Assembly (NCBI GenBank): GCA_026707405.1
Contig: JAPOWW010000021.1
Location: 64,841-128,840 of the forward strand
Direction: 5' to 3'
DNA length: 64,000 nt
From: Chloroflexota bacterium
GTDB taxonomy: Bacteria; Chloroflexota; UBA11872; VXNJ01
Part shown: piece after piece, positions 31,622 through 40,613 of the stretch
How positions within the stretch are numbered: position 1 is the stretch's first letter
How the letters are laid out: every line of letters starts with the position of its first letter
Program-made: the position numbers and the translations under genes
Notes under the pieces: model-generated
The model's database searches: none
Seen by the model: only the letters and a program-made list of their open reading frames with translations
Told to the model about the DNA's origin: nothing

Positions 31622-32596
31622 TCAGTCTGATCCAGCGCCGCCCTCCGGCTCGCCGTTCGCGCTCCCGGCGTTTGCCGTCATCCGCTCGATAAAGTCCACG
31701 AGGTCAGTCAGCTCTCGTTCGCTGGTTTTCCTGAAGACGTTGGCGTAGTGCTCCTGGACGCCACCCATGAGTTCAAGCGCGAGGGCACGGCCCTGGCTGG
31801 TCATCTCCACATTGACCACGCGCCGGTCGTCCACGGGGCGCACCTTTCGGACCAGCTCCCGGTCTTCCAGCTTGGACACGATGCGACTTATGCGTCCGAT
31901 GTCAATGGGGACGCGCCGCGCGAGTCCCGAGATCGTGATCGATTCGTTGGCGAAGCAGGTGGTGAAAACGGAGTATTCCACGACGGCAAGATCGAACGGA
32001 GAGACTCGCTGGCGGATCCCTCTGAACAGGACGTTGACCAGAGTCGTCACGTTGCCTTGCAGTCTGCCGGTATGAGACTCGATCGACTGATTTTGCGTCT
32101 CGCCGGCCATTCCGGGGGTACCGGGATCCGAGTCGGCAGGAGATTCAGGCGAGCGCGCGGGAGGGCCTTCTGCCTCTTGCCCCGCCGCTATCATCTGCTC
32201 CATGACGGTATTGCAGCCGACCAGTTGCCGCTGGCTGATGCCCTTGAGAAGAACCGCGTAGAACTCATGAACGCGCTCCGTCAGTTCGGGCATGAGAGCG
32301 GCGCCGTGCTCCGTTACGATCAGTCTGACCAGACGCCGGTCATCCCTGGGGCGCCTCTTTTCAAGCAGTCCCTTGTCTTCGAGCAGCGTCGTGGCGCGGC
32401 TGATAAGTCCAGGGTCGATGGGTACCAACCGCCTCAGGTCTCTGATCGAGATAGGCCCCACGCCCTGGCAGACGTGGAGTATCGTGTACCCGACTGCGTC
32501 GACGTGGTAGGCGGAAAGCCGCCGCGTAAGGCCCTCGACGAGGACCTGCACCAGGTTACCCAAGTCGCCCTGCAGTCTGGCGATCTGCTGGCTCAT
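31622..32596 (-). CDS. Transcriptional regulator with two tandem MarR domains
   Basis: 324 aa with two MarR winged-helix units. The first (about residues 5-140) contains ISIRDLRRLVPIDPGLISRATTLLEDKGLLEKRRPRDDRRLVRLIVTEHG; the second (about 185-310) contains ITISGLARRVPIDIGRISRIVSKLEDRELVRKVRPVDDRRVVNVEMTSQG. The two wings share the DDRR motif. A Pro/Ser/Glu-rich linker of about 40 residues joins them. Ordinary MarR proteins are about 150 aa and dimerise; this one could form an internal pseudo-dimer. It is preceded by a 568-bp gap with an inverted repeat; its ligand is unknown. Confidence 0.88.
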   Translation of the reverse strand: MSQQIARLQGDLGNLVQVLVEGLTRRLSAYHVDAVGYTILHVCQGVGPISIRDLRRLVPIDPGLISRATTLLEDKGLLEKRRPRDDRRLVRLIVTEHGAALMPELTERVHEFYAVLLKGISQRQLVGCNTVMEQMIAAGQEAEGPPARSPESPADSDPGTPGMAGETQNQSIESHTGRLQGNVTTLVNVLFRGIRQRVSPFDLAVVEYSVFTTCFANESITISGLARRVPIDIGRISRIVSKLEDRELVRKVRPVDDRRVVNVEMTSQGRALALELMGGVQEHYANVFRKTSERELTDLVDFIERMTANAGSANGEPEGGAGSD

Positions 32597-33164
32597 TGCG
32601 TGGTCGTGGGCTTGATTGCTTATGTCGATCCGTTATCCGCGGTGATCGTTAGCTAGTTATTATGAATATCCTATTTTTCGAGTGCCGCCGCAATACGCAT
32701 CACGCCGATTTAACGCGCCGAGTTAATCTTCTGTTAACTCGGCGTCCAGACGCATAAGCCCATTCCCGGTCGCGGCCCTCCGCCCCGAACGTAGACAATC
32801 AGCGGCACACCTCATGTTTCAACCGGGCCACCGAAGACTCGCCTTCGAGGGTTACACATGCGGCGTCGGCTTCCCTATGGGACCATGCTCTAACCCGTTG
32901 CCGATGGTCTACACGCACCCTTGTTGGAGGGTCGAGCGGCGGACTAGAGGGCCCTGGGTGCAGGTGGCGGAGGGAGAGGGTAGATGCGAGAGTCGGGTCT
33001 GCGAGCAGGTATTTTCTTAACAATCGCAGTCCACACTAGACACCAAAACCGGGGTTTTCGTGTGCGGGGACGTGAAGCGAGCACGTAATCAGGGGCGGCC
33101 ATTCTTCATCATGAATGTCAACGGGTTACGGTTGCGTATCCTGTCGCAAGTCACGCCCTAGGAT
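32597..33164. other. Intergenic region between divergent MarR and DUF418 genes
   Basis: 568 bp. It holds the perfect inverted repeat at 32716-32744 and, in 32845-32895, GGGTTA and CTAACCC segments that could pair around a 40-base loop. A 68-codon plus-strand frame at 32814-33020 lacks a ribosome-binding site and protein-like composition and is not called. Promoters for both flanking genes must lie here. Confidence 0.5.
32716..32744. promoter_or_regulatory. Perfect 11-bp inverted repeat, possible operator
   Basis: CGCCGAGTTAA and TTAACTCGGCG separated by seven bases (TCTTCTG). It is not followed by a T run in either direction, so an operator for the tandem MarR or another regulator is more likely than a terminator. 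It is 120 bp upstream of the regulator start. Confidence 0.45.
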
Positions 33165-34373
33165 GTGTTGACTATCCCGGTCTCGCTGAAGGGGTTAGGG
33201 GCATTGGCGGCAGGTTCCGAGAAGGCTGATTCGGGGCCGGTTCGGGGATCGGACCGGATAACGAGCCTCGACCTGATACGCGGGGTGGCGGTGCTGGGGA
33301 TCCTGCTGATGAACGCGGTGCACTTCAGGTTCGGCGGCGAGCCTTACTTCGACCTGAGCGCGGGCGGCTCGGAGAGTTGGCTCGACTGGGCCGTGGGAAT
33401 CCTGGGCGAGGTGTTCATCGACCAGAAGTTCATGGGTCTGTTTTCGCTGCTGTTCGGCGCGGGGATGATTCTCTTCATCGACCGCGCCAGCCGCAAGGGA
33501 AGGCGCGCGGTCGTGCTGAACCTGTGGCGCAACGCGCTGCTGCTTCTAATCGGGATCATCCACTTCCAGTTCTGGAAGGGCGACGTGCTGATGGTCTACG
33601 CAATCTCATCGGTCTTCCTGATCGCCCTGCGGAAGCTGCCGAACCGGCTGCTGATCTCAGTCGGGGTCGCCATATTCGCGCTATCGGTCGGCAGCGAACT
33701 GCTGACGCAGTACGTCCACGACCGGCACATCGCCGCCGGGTCCGGCTTTCTGGCGTCGAGCGAGATGTCGGACGAAGAGGTTCTAGGGCTTCTCGTGCTG
33801 CTGGGATTCTTCCTGCGCGGGCTGGGGCTGATTCTCGTGGGCGCGGGCCTGTATCGCACGGGCTTTATGAATGGCGGCCTGCCCGCGAGGACATATCGAC
33901 GGGCCGCAATGGTAGGGCTTGCCGTGGGCCTGCCGCTTGCCACGGCGGGCGTGATCGTTACCGCGGTGAACGACTACTCCCACGAGGTCGCTTTTATAGG
34001 CCGGGTTCCCAACACGATCGGCACGATTCCCGCCTCGCTGGGATACATGAGCCTGATCATCCTGTGGAACAACGGCGCGGACAACCTGCTGAAGGGGCGG
34101 CTGCGCGCGGTAGGGAGGATGGCGCTTACGAACTACCTGACGCAAACGGTGCTGGGCGTGCTTGTCTTGACGATGTTGCTGGGCAATGTCGACTTCGTGA
34201 ACCGGAGCGCCGTGCTGGCGTTCGTGTTCGCGGTCTGGGTGGTGCAGATCTGGTGGTCGCAGGCGTGGCTGGGCCGCTTCCTGTTCGGCCCCGCGGAGTG
34301 GCTCTGGCGGGTGGCTACGTATCGACGCGGTCAGCCGTTTCGCCGCCGCAGGGAAGCGCGGGGCGCAGCCTAG
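33165..34373 (+). CDS. DUF418 family membrane protein (YeiB-like)
   Basis: 402 aa from a GTG start (MLTIPVSLKGLG). RITSLDLIRGVAVLGILLMNAVHF (about residues 32-55) and GEVFIDQKFMGLFSLLFGAGMILFIDRA are the diagnostic DUF418 opening. Eight to ten hydrophobic segments follow, and the C-terminal DUF418 part contains VGRMALTNYLTQTVLGVLVL and VQIWWSQAWLGRFLFGPAEWLWR. The role of the family is unknown, though transport or acyl-transfer has been proposed for relatives. It stands alone. Confidence 0.9.
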   Translation: MLTIPVSLKGLGALAAGSEKADSGPVRGSDRITSLDLIRGVAVLGILLMNAVHFRFGGEPYFDLSAGGSESWLDWAVGILGEVFIDQKFMGLFSLLFGAGMILFIDRASRKGRRAVVLNLWRNALLLLIGIIHFQFWKGDVLMVYAISSVFLIALRKLPNRLLISVGVAIFALSVGSELLTQYVHDRHIAAGSGFLASSEMSDEEVLGLLVLLGFFLRGLGLILVGAGLYRTGFMNGGLPARTYRRAAMVGLAVGLPLATAGVIVTAVNDYSHEVAFIGRVPNTIGTIPASLGYMSLIILWNNGADNLLKGRLRAVGRMALTNYLTQTVLGVLVLTMLLGNVDFVNRSAVLAFVFAVWVVQIWWSQAWLGRFLFGPAEWLWRVATYRRGQPFRRRREARGAA

Positions 34374-34607
34374 TACAGGCTCAACCGCTGCGGAGCAGAG
34401 CGGGACAGCCCTGTGACCAAGCGTAGTCGCGGTTCAATCTCGCACAGCGCCACCGACATCCAGCATCGCACAGTGGATAAGTAAGGTGGGGCTAACATAG
34501 CTCGTGGTTCAGACCTTTAGGGCAGGTCACGGGTACCATGTCGCGGAAGCGACGGCGGGCTTTGCCGACCGTGCCCAGTGGCGTTCATGCCGAAGTGGAG
34601 TGACTGA

Positions 34608-35132
34608 ATGATAGACAGGATGTTGGGCGCCGCCCGCTTGAGTGCCGACACGTACGAGGAGGTCGAGAGGGACCGCAGCGCCACCGGACAGGCGCTGCTC
34701 ATCGTGGTGCTCGTCACGCTCGCCAGTTTCGTTGGCCAGATGCTGGCCGGTGAGGAAGTCGACGTGGTCAGGGGACTCGTCCTGGGCGTCATACGTGGAG
34801 TGGTGAGCTGGGCCCTTTGGGCGCTGTTCACCTGGCTCATCGGCGCGACGATACTGAGAACAGAACACACCGAAGCCGATTGGGGACAACTGGCTCGCGG
34901 CACGGGATTCGCCCAAACCCCGGGACTTCTGAACGTCATCACCTTCATACCAGCGATTGGACTGCTCATCGCCCTGCTGACATTCGTGTGGACGATCGCG
35001 GGAATGGTGGTTGCCGTCCGGCAGTGCCTGGACTACACGTCGACACTGCGGGCGTTTTTTGTGATTCTGCTCGCCTTCATACCTGTGCTCATACTGAACG
35101 CAATCGTCTTCACACTGACGGGCGGGAACTAA
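34608..35132 (+). CDS. Yip1-domain-like integral membrane protein
   Basis: 174 aa with five hydrophobic segments (about residues 27-45, 55-82, 107-130, 133-150 and 152-170). The N-terminal MIDRMLGAARLSADTYEEVERDRSATGQALLIVVLVT and the DWGQLARGTGFAQTPGLLNVITFIP stretch are common in bacterial Yip1-family proteins. The function is not known. A TTG-started DUF1801 gene follows three bases after its stop. Confidence 0.8.
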   Translation: MIDRMLGAARLSADTYEEVERDRSATGQALLIVVLVTLASFVGQMLAGEEVDVVRGLVLGVIRGVVSWALWALFTWLIGATILRTEHTEADWGQLARGTGFAQTPGLLNVITFIPAIGLLIALLTFVWTIAGMVVAVRQCLDYTSTLRAFFVILLAFIPVLILNAIVFTLTGGN

Positions 35133-35135
35133 GGC

Positions 35136-35978
35136 TTGACCGGCAAGGCTTCGAAGAATTCCGCAGGGTCCGCAAAACGGCGCAAGGCGGCGGGGAAGAC
35201 GTCGGGCCGCTCGACCGCATCGAGGAAGATCGACAAGATGATCGCGGAGTTGGACGACTGGAAAGGTGGGACGCTGGCCGAGGTCCGCAGGCTGATCCGC
35301 GAGGCCGACCCCGAAGCGGTCGAGCAATGGAAGTGGATGGGATCGCCGGCGTGGTCGCACGGCGGGGTCTTCGCCGTCGCCAAACCTCTCAAGGGCAAGG
35401 TGAGGGTCACGTTCGCTCACGGGTTCGCGCTCGCCGACCCGAATGAGCTCTTCAACGTCACCCCGGCGGGGAACACGTGGCGGGCGATAGACCTTCGCGA
35501 GGGAGACGAGATAGACGCTGCCGCGTTTGAGGAGTTGGTGCTGGAAGCGGTGGCCTACAATTCCACGCAGCCCAAGAAGCCGGTCCTGCTGTCGGGCGGC
35601 AATCCGCAGATTCCGAAAGGCGACGGCGACGCTCCGGTGCAGGCATACATCGCGGCCATGCCGGGCTGGAAGAGCGACGTAGGGCGCCGCATCGACGAGA
35701 TCATCGTGCGAGCCGTGCCCGAGGTGCGCAAGGCGGTGAGGTGGAACTCGCCCTGGTACGGCGTCGAGGGCGAGGGTTGGTTCCTGAGCTATCACGTCTT
35801 GACCCGCTACGTGAAGGTGACGTTCGTCCACGGCGCGTCGCTGCGGCCCGTGCCGCCGGGCTCGGGCAAGGTCGAGGACGCACGCTGGATCAACATCCAC
35901 GAGGGCGAGCTCGACGAGGAGCAGATGGCGGAGTGGGTCCGCCAGGCGGCGGCGCTGCCCGGTTGGCACGGTTTCTGA
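35136..35978 (+). CDS. Protein with two DUF1801 domains
   Basis: 280 aa from a TTG at 35136; an ATG at 35238 (MIAELDDWKG) begins just before the first domain. Domain 1 (about residues 38-140): AEVRRLIREADPEAVEQWKWMGSPAWSHGGVFAVAKPLKGKVRVTFAHGFAL. Domain 2 (about 165-275): IDEIIVRAVPEVRKAVRWNSPWYGVEGEGWFLSYHVLTRYVKVTFVHGASL. Each has the W-x-x-P-x-W/Y core of the family, related to YdhG/FrataxinHS. Single-domain members are about 120 aa, so this is an internal duplication. Role unknown. Confidence 0.82.
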   Translation: MTGKASKNSAGSAKRRKAAGKTSGRSTASRKIDKMIAELDDWKGGTLAEVRRLIREADPEAVEQWKWMGSPAWSHGGVFAVAKPLKGKVRVTFAHGFALADPNELFNVTPAGNTWRAIDLREGDEIDAAAFEELVLEAVAYNSTQPKKPVLLSGGNPQIPKGDGDAPVQAYIAAMPGWKSDVGRRIDEIIVRAVPEVRKAVRWNSPWYGVEGEGWFLSYHVLTRYVKVTFVHGASLRPVPPGSGKVEDARWINIHEGELDEEQMAEWVRQAAALPGWHGF

Positions 35979-36168
35979 TAACCATATTCGGGGACCGAGC
36001 CTGTGAGCCACCTTCTCTTCTCAGGGGCGTCGTACTTGCAGGCTCAGGCCGCAGCTACCAACGGCGTCGAACGGGTCTTGCCCTCCAAGCTAAAAGCTGG
36101 CTGAAGCCCCGGCGAAGATGGGGCCGCGACATGGCGGATCCCCAAGACCCAAAAGAACGGAGACCGCA

Positions 36169-36714
36169 TTGACTCAACAACCCCGATTCACCATACGCCC
36201 CGCCACGGCAGCCGACGTACCGCTGCTTCTGGGTTTTGTCCACGGCATTGCGGAGTACGAGCACCTGACACACCAGGTGACGGCGACGGAGGAGGACTTG
36301 CTGGCGTCGCTGTTTGGCGACCAGCCGGCCGCCGAGGCGCTGTTGGCGTTCGCGGGTGACGAGCCCGCGGGATTCGCCGTTTACTTCCACACTTACTCCA
36401 CGTTCCTCGCCCGGCGGGGCATGTACCTGGAGGACCTCTATGTGTCCCCTGCGTACCGACGCCGTGGTCTGGGCACGCTGCTACTGCGGCAGGTGGCAGC
36501 CATCGCGGTGGAGCGCGCCTGCGGTCGCTTCGAATGGATGGCGCTGGACTGGAACACCGACGCCCATCGCTTCTACGAAGAGTTGGGGGCCGAGATGCTA
36601 TCCGAATGGCGCCTCTTCCGCGTCCAGGGCGATGCCCTGCGCCAGCTTGCGGAATGCGCGGACACGTCGACGCCGCCTACTACGGGAATCACGTCTCTTC
36701 CATCCTCTTCCTGA
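36169..36714 (+). CDS. GNAT acetyltransferase, diamine N-acetyltransferase-like
   Basis: A TTG at 36169 with CGGAGA upstream gives a start (TQQPRFTIRPATAADVPLLLGF) that fits GNAT N-termini; the ATG at 36118 would add 17 atypical residues. 181 aa. The acetyl-CoA loop is YLEDLYVSPAYRRRGLGTLLLRQV, and GRFEWMALDWNTDAHRFYEELGAEMLSEWRLFRV closely follows the spermidine/diamine N1-acetyltransferase pattern. The reaction is probably acetylation of a small amine. Confidence 0.87.
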   Translation: MTQQPRFTIRPATAADVPLLLGFVHGIAEYEHLTHQVTATEEDLLASLFGDQPAAEALLAFAGDEPAGFAVYFHTYSTFLARRGMYLEDLYVSPAYRRRGLGTLLLRQVAAIAVERACGRFEWMALDWNTDAHRFYEELGAEMLSEWRLFRVQGDALRQLAECADTSTPPTTGITSLPSSS

Positions 36715-36881
36715 AGCGTGTCTCATGCCGCCACTTCTTGTCCGCTATGGGGCGTTCGTCAATGCTGAACAGCGGTGGCGGCCATGATAGATATGTGCAG
36801 CGGAAGTGTTACCGTCCTAGGGTTGTCCGATTAGCCAACCGATACGAAGAGTCGACCAGTCATTTTCGAGCAGGGAGGGTA

Positions 36882-37574
36882 ATGCTTGATTTCGACCGCT
36901 TCGAATGGCTGAGCTTCGACTGCTACGGGACCCTGGTCGATTGGGAGACGGGCATTTCGAGGTACGTCGCACGGGTGCTGGAGTCTCGCGGAATATGCAA
37001 GTCCGAGGCGGAGATTCTCGCGCTCTTCGCGGACGCCGAGCCGAGGGTGCAACGATCACAAGACTACATGGAGTACCGGCGCGTGTTGCGCGAGGTAATG
37101 GCGGCGATCGGGACCGAGCTGGGTTTCCGGTGTACCGAGCCGGAGCTGGAGTGCCTGGCGGACTCCTTGCCCGACTGGCCGGTCTTCCCGGATGTCGTCG
37201 GTGCGCTGACCGCGCTGAAAACACGCTACAAGCTCGCCGTTATCTCGAACGTGGACGACGACCTGTTCGCCGGGACGGCCGAGGCGATGGGTGTCGACTT
37301 CGACGCCGTTATCACCGCGGAGCAGGTCCGAAGCTACAAGCCCAGCCCGCGCAACTTCGACGCCGCCGCCCGGCGAATGGCGGTCGAAAAGCAGCGATGG
37401 CTGCACGTGGCGGAGAGCCTTTATCACGACATCGCGCCTGCCAACCGGCTTGGCATCTCGTGCGTGTGGGTCAACCGCGCGAATCGGGGAGGCGGAACGC
37501 GCGGCGCCGACGCGGTGCCCGATCTCGTCGTCCCAGATCTGGCGACCCTCGCGCGGATGACGTCTCCGGCGTGA
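36882..37574 (+). CDS. Haloacid dehalogenase type II-like HAD hydrolase
   Basis: GGGAGGG just upstream of the ATG at 36882 sets the start; the open frame extends much further left but shadows the GNAT gene. 230 aa. HAD motif I is SFDCYGTLVDWE (nucleophile Asp near residue 12), motif II VISNVDDDLF, motif III the Lys in VRSYKPSPRNF, and motif IV VAESLYHDIAPANRLG. The pattern is that of L-2-haloacid dehalogenase-type proteins, many of which are phosphatases. Confidence 0.88.
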   Translation: MLDFDRFEWLSFDCYGTLVDWETGISRYVARVLESRGICKSEAEILALFADAEPRVQRSQDYMEYRRVLREVMAAIGTELGFRCTEPELECLADSLPDWPVFPDVVGALTALKTRYKLAVISNVDDDLFAGTAEAMGVDFDAVITAEQVRSYKPSPRNFDAAARRMAVEKQRWLHVAESLYHDIAPANRLGISCVWVNRANRGGGTRGADAVPDLVVPDLATLARMTSPA

Positions 37575-37628
37575 CCGCCGCCGGCATCGAGCGGCAGAGC
37601 GCCCGTTGAGCTTGGGAGGAGGATCTGA

Positions 37629-38066
37629 ATGACAACGAACAGAAGCATCTTTGTGAACCTGCCGGTAAAGGACCTGGACCGGTCGGTCGAGTTCTTCACC
37701 GCGCTCGGGTTCGAGTTCAATCCCGAGTTCACCAACGAAGTCGCCACGTGCATGATCATCGACGAGAACATTTTTGCAATGCTCCTGTCAGAGAGCTTCT
37801 TCAGCGACTTCATTCCGGGCAGGCGGATAGCCGACGCGTCGGATACCACGGAGGTGCTCGTAGCCCTGTTCCTCAATGACAGAGAAGAGGTCGACGAGAT
37901 GATCCGAAATGCCGTGGCGGCGGGAGGAACGAAGTTCAGAGAGATCGAGGAATTCCAGGGGATGTACGGAGGCGCCTTCCAGGACCTCGACGGGCACATA
38001 TGGGAGATCGGCCACATGGGCCAGGCGGCAACGTCGGCGGATGCCGAAGGGAACGAGGACGAGTAA
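37629..38066 (+). CDS. VOC family protein
   Basis: 145 aa, starting MTTNRSIFVNLPVKDLDRSVEFFTALGFEFNPEF, the glyoxalase/VOC beta-alpha-beta module. The second module ends with GGAFQDLDGHIWEIGHM, the usual place for the metal ligand Glu. GAGGAGGAT lies just upstream of the ATG. The neighbour at 38069 is another VOC-type protein, two bases after the stop, so both are probably cotranscribed. Substrate unknown. Confidence 0.88.
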   Translation: MTTNRSIFVNLPVKDLDRSVEFFTALGFEFNPEFTNEVATCMIIDENIFAMLLSESFFSDFIPGRRIADASDTTEVLVALFLNDREEVDEMIRNAVAAGGTKFREIEEFQGMYGGAFQDLDGHIWEIGHMGQAATSADAEGNEDE

Positions 38067-38068
38067 CG

Positions 38069-38530
38069 ATGACGGTATCGCCGAAGGTGAGTCCGTTTCT
38101 ATGGTTCGATGGACAGGCTAGAGAGGCGGCCGAATTCTATGTGTCGGTGTTCCCCAACTCGCGGATTCTGAACGACTCTGAAGTATCGTCCGGCCCGGCC
38201 GAGGGCGGGGGGTTGGTGGAGTTCGAGATCGACGGCCAGAACTTCGGGGCTGTGGACGGCGGACCGATGTTCAAGTTCACGCCCGCCATATCGTTTGTCA
38301 TCGACTGCGACTCGCAGGAGGAGATCGACTACTTCTGGGAGAAGCTCTCGGAGGACGGCGAGCCGGGCCAGTGCGGTTGGCTGCAGGACAAGTTCGGCTT
38401 GTCCTGGCAGGTAGTCCCGGCGATTCTGCCCGATCTATTGGAGAGCAACGGGGAGGCGGTGATGGGTGCGCTGCTGAAGATGGGGAAGCTCGACATCGAG
38501 GAGCTGCGCCGGGCCGCCGAGGGCGGATGA
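38069..38530 (+). CDS. VOC family protein of the PhnB/3-demethylubiquinone methyltransferase-like type
   Basis: ATG at 38069, two bases after the previous gene. 153 aa. VSPFLWFDGQAREAAEFYVSVFPNSRIL and GQNFGAVDGGPMFKFTPAISFVIDCDSQEEIDYFWEKLSEDGEPGQCGWLQDKFGLSWQVVP are hallmarks of the PhnB-like VOC family (PF06983 type). These proteins lack methyltransferase residues despite the name. The open frame can be extended to 38000, but that overlaps the previous gene. Confidence 0.9.
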   Translation: MTVSPKVSPFLWFDGQAREAAEFYVSVFPNSRILNDSEVSSGPAEGGGLVEFEIDGQNFGAVDGGPMFKFTPAISFVIDCDSQEEIDYFWEKLSEDGEPGQCGWLQDKFGLSWQVVPAILPDLLESNGEAVMGALLKMGKLDIEELRRAAEGG

Positions 38531-38566
38531 CACCGCCGGTGATCGGCGTGGCCAGGCAAGCCTCCC

Positions 38567-39202
38567 ATGCAGGCTGAGATCGGGACTCATCCCAGTGACG
38601 GACGGCCTCTGCTTCATGTCGAAACGCAAGAGGAGTGGCGAACGTGGCTGGATCGGAACCACGAGGACTCGAGGGGTGTCTGGCTCGTATCGTGGAAGAA
38701 GGCCACCGGCAAGCCGTTCGTCCCTTACACGAAGACGGTCGACGAAGCGCTGTGTTTCGGGTGGGTGGACTCCAGAACCAACAGGCTGGACGACGAGCGT
38801 GCGATGAGGCTCTTCACGCCGAGGAACCCAAGTAGCCAGTGGTCGCGCATCAACAAGGGGAAGATCGCACGCCTGACGGAACAGGGGCGGATGGCCGCGG
38901 CGGGCGTGAGGATGGTGGAGACCGCGAAGAGGAATGGGTCCTGGACCAGAGCCGATGAGATCGAGGACCTGGTAATACCGCCCGATCTGGCCTCTGAACT
39001 GGCGAAGAACGACACGGCCCAAGCCTGCTTCGAAAACTTCTCGAAGTCGGCGAAGAAGAACATCCTGTGGTGGATTAAGACGGCCCGGAAGCCCGATACC
39101 AGGGCCGCGAGGATATCGAAGACGGTCCAACTGGCCGAGGAGAATCGAATGGCGAATCACCCCAAAGGGCGTGACAAAGGCCCGAGGCAAAGGTCCGGCT
39201 AG
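38567..39202 (+). CDS. YdeI/OmpD-associated family protein
   Basis: 211 aa. LHVETQEEWRTWLDRNHEDSRGVWLVSWKKATGKPFVPYTKTVDEALCFGWVDSRTNRLDDERAMRLFTPRNPSSQWSRINKGKIARL is the characteristic opening of the YdeI-like family (bacteriocin-protection related). The C-terminal helix-rich part, FENFSKSAKKNILWWIKTARKPDTRAARISKTVQLAEENRM, is also typical. The role is not established in bacteria. It is in the same plus-strand run as the VOC genes, 36 bp after the second one. Confidence 0.9.
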   Translation: MQAEIGTHPSDGRPLLHVETQEEWRTWLDRNHEDSRGVWLVSWKKATGKPFVPYTKTVDEALCFGWVDSRTNRLDDERAMRLFTPRNPSSQWSRINKGKIARLTEQGRMAAAGVRMVETAKRNGSWTRADEIEDLVIPPDLASELAKNDTAQACFENFSKSAKKNILWWIKTARKPDTRAARISKTVQLAEENRMANHPKGRDKGPRQRSG

Positions 39203-39252
39203 CGGGTGTCGACGCTCCCGTGACCGATACTACCGGCCGTCTCGAAGCGAGG

Positions 39253-40455
39253 ATGTTCGGAAATCTGGTCAGAGCGGTTGGCGTTGCAGTCCTAGCGACG
39301 ATGGTCGCTGCCGGGTGCGGCGACGACCCGTCTATAACGGCTTCGGCCTCGTCTCCGGCTTCGGTGTCGCCGACGACCGCGCCCACGGCTATGCCGGCTT
39401 CAGTGTCGCCGACAGTCGCGCCTTCGCCGACGCTGGCTGCAGTGTCGCCCACGACCGCACCGACGGCGACGCCGGCAACGGCGGAACCGGTGGCTGAGAA
39501 ACCGTCCGGCGTCGAAGCTGCGGCCATCGTAGACGCCGCAAGGGCTTTCATTCAGGCGCTGACATCGGAACAACGGTCTACGGCCGTTTACGACTTCGAT
39601 TCTCCACTGCGGCCCAACTGGTCGAATCTTCCGGCCGGGATACTCGGATTCGAGCGCAACGGTGTCCGCATTGGCGACCTGGACACCAAGCAGACGGAGC
39701 TGATGCACCGGTTTCTGAAGGCGGCTTTGAGCGCTGATGGATACTCCACGGTCGTGGAGGTCGTCGGCGCCGAAGAGGTGCTTGCCGCTTCGCCCCGAGC
39801 GGGAAGTCTGGGGTGGAGCGCGGACAACTACTGGTTGGCGTTCTTCGGAGAGCCTTCGGCTGTCGAGCCCTGGGCGTGGCAGTTCGGCGGTCATCACCTG
39901 GCGGTGAACGTTACCGTAATCGGCGAACGCTCATATTTGTCACCCACCCTGATCGGGATTGAACCGGCGTCCTATGAGGTGAATGGCGCCATCGCCGCTC
40001 CGCTGGCCGCCGAGCTGGCGGGCGGGCTGAAGCTCGTCGACTCCCTGAATGAGGACCGAAAAGCGGCGGCGCGGGTTGAGGACCGCCCCAACGAGCTATG
40101 GACCGGCGCGGGCAACGACGGGATAAGGCCTCCGCTCGAAGGATCGAGCGTGTCCGAATGGAGCGAGAGTCAGCGGGCGTTGCTGATGGACCTGGTTGCG
40201 CTATGGGTCGGACTACTTCCCGAAGCCAGCGTACGACATCGACTTGCCGAGATCAGGGCCGATCTCGACGAGACCTACTTCGCCTGGCACGGCAACACCG
40301 ACGGAACCGGGCGGATCTACTATCGGATCCAGGGGCCGAGGCTCATCATCGAGTTCTCCACGCAAAGCAACGTGGGCGGCGATGCCGGGCACTTCCATTC
40401 CATCTATCGAGACCCAACGAACGAATACGGACTCGCCGCGGCAAATGCAAATTGA
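39253..40455 (+). CDS. Lipoprotein with Thr/Pro-rich linker and DUF3500 domain
   Basis: The ATG at 39253 (MFGNLVRAVGVAVLATMVAAGC) gives a good lipoprotein signal with lipobox VAAGC; a GTG at 39220 is in frame. After the Cys comes a low-complexity linker with repeated SVSPT-AP and TPT-type units over about 50 residues, suited to crossing a surface layer. The rest is a DUF3500 domain: EQRSTAVYDFDSPLRPNWSNLP, AWQFGGHHLAVNVTVIG and DETYFAWHGNTDGTGRIYYRIQGPRLIIEFS. The function of the domain is unknown; it may bind a metal through GGHH. Confidence 0.88.
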   Translation: MFGNLVRAVGVAVLATMVAAGCGDDPSITASASSPASVSPTTAPTAMPASVSPTVAPSPTLAAVSPTTAPTATPATAEPVAEKPSGVEAAAIVDAARAFIQALTSEQRSTAVYDFDSPLRPNWSNLPAGILGFERNGVRIGDLDTKQTELMHRFLKAALSADGYSTVVEVVGAEEVLAASPRAGSLGWSADNYWLAFFGEPSAVEPWAWQFGGHHLAVNVTVIGERSYLSPTLIGIEPASYEVNGAIAAPLAAELAGGLKLVDSLNEDRKAAARVEDRPNELWTGAGNDGIRPPLEGSSVSEWSESQRALLMDLVALWVGLLPEASVRHRLAEIRADLDETYFAWHGNTDGTGRIYYRIQGPRLIIEFSTQSNVGGDAGHFHSIYRDPTNEYGLAAANAN

Positions 40456-40613
40456 CGGGCGGCGGCGCGGCAGCTGCGTGGAGATCGAAAGTTGCGTCTC
40501 GGCGTTGAACGGGTTTACCGTGCTCGTTTGGGTAACAATCGAATGAGGGGCCGGGCAGTCCCGCCGCAAGGGCGGCGTGTCACGCGGCTTGATTAGTTAA
40601 GAAAAGAGGGAAC

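Noticed and set aside
32814..33020. 68-codon frame in the MarR/DUF418 gap
   Set aside because: No ribosome-binding site or protein-like pattern.
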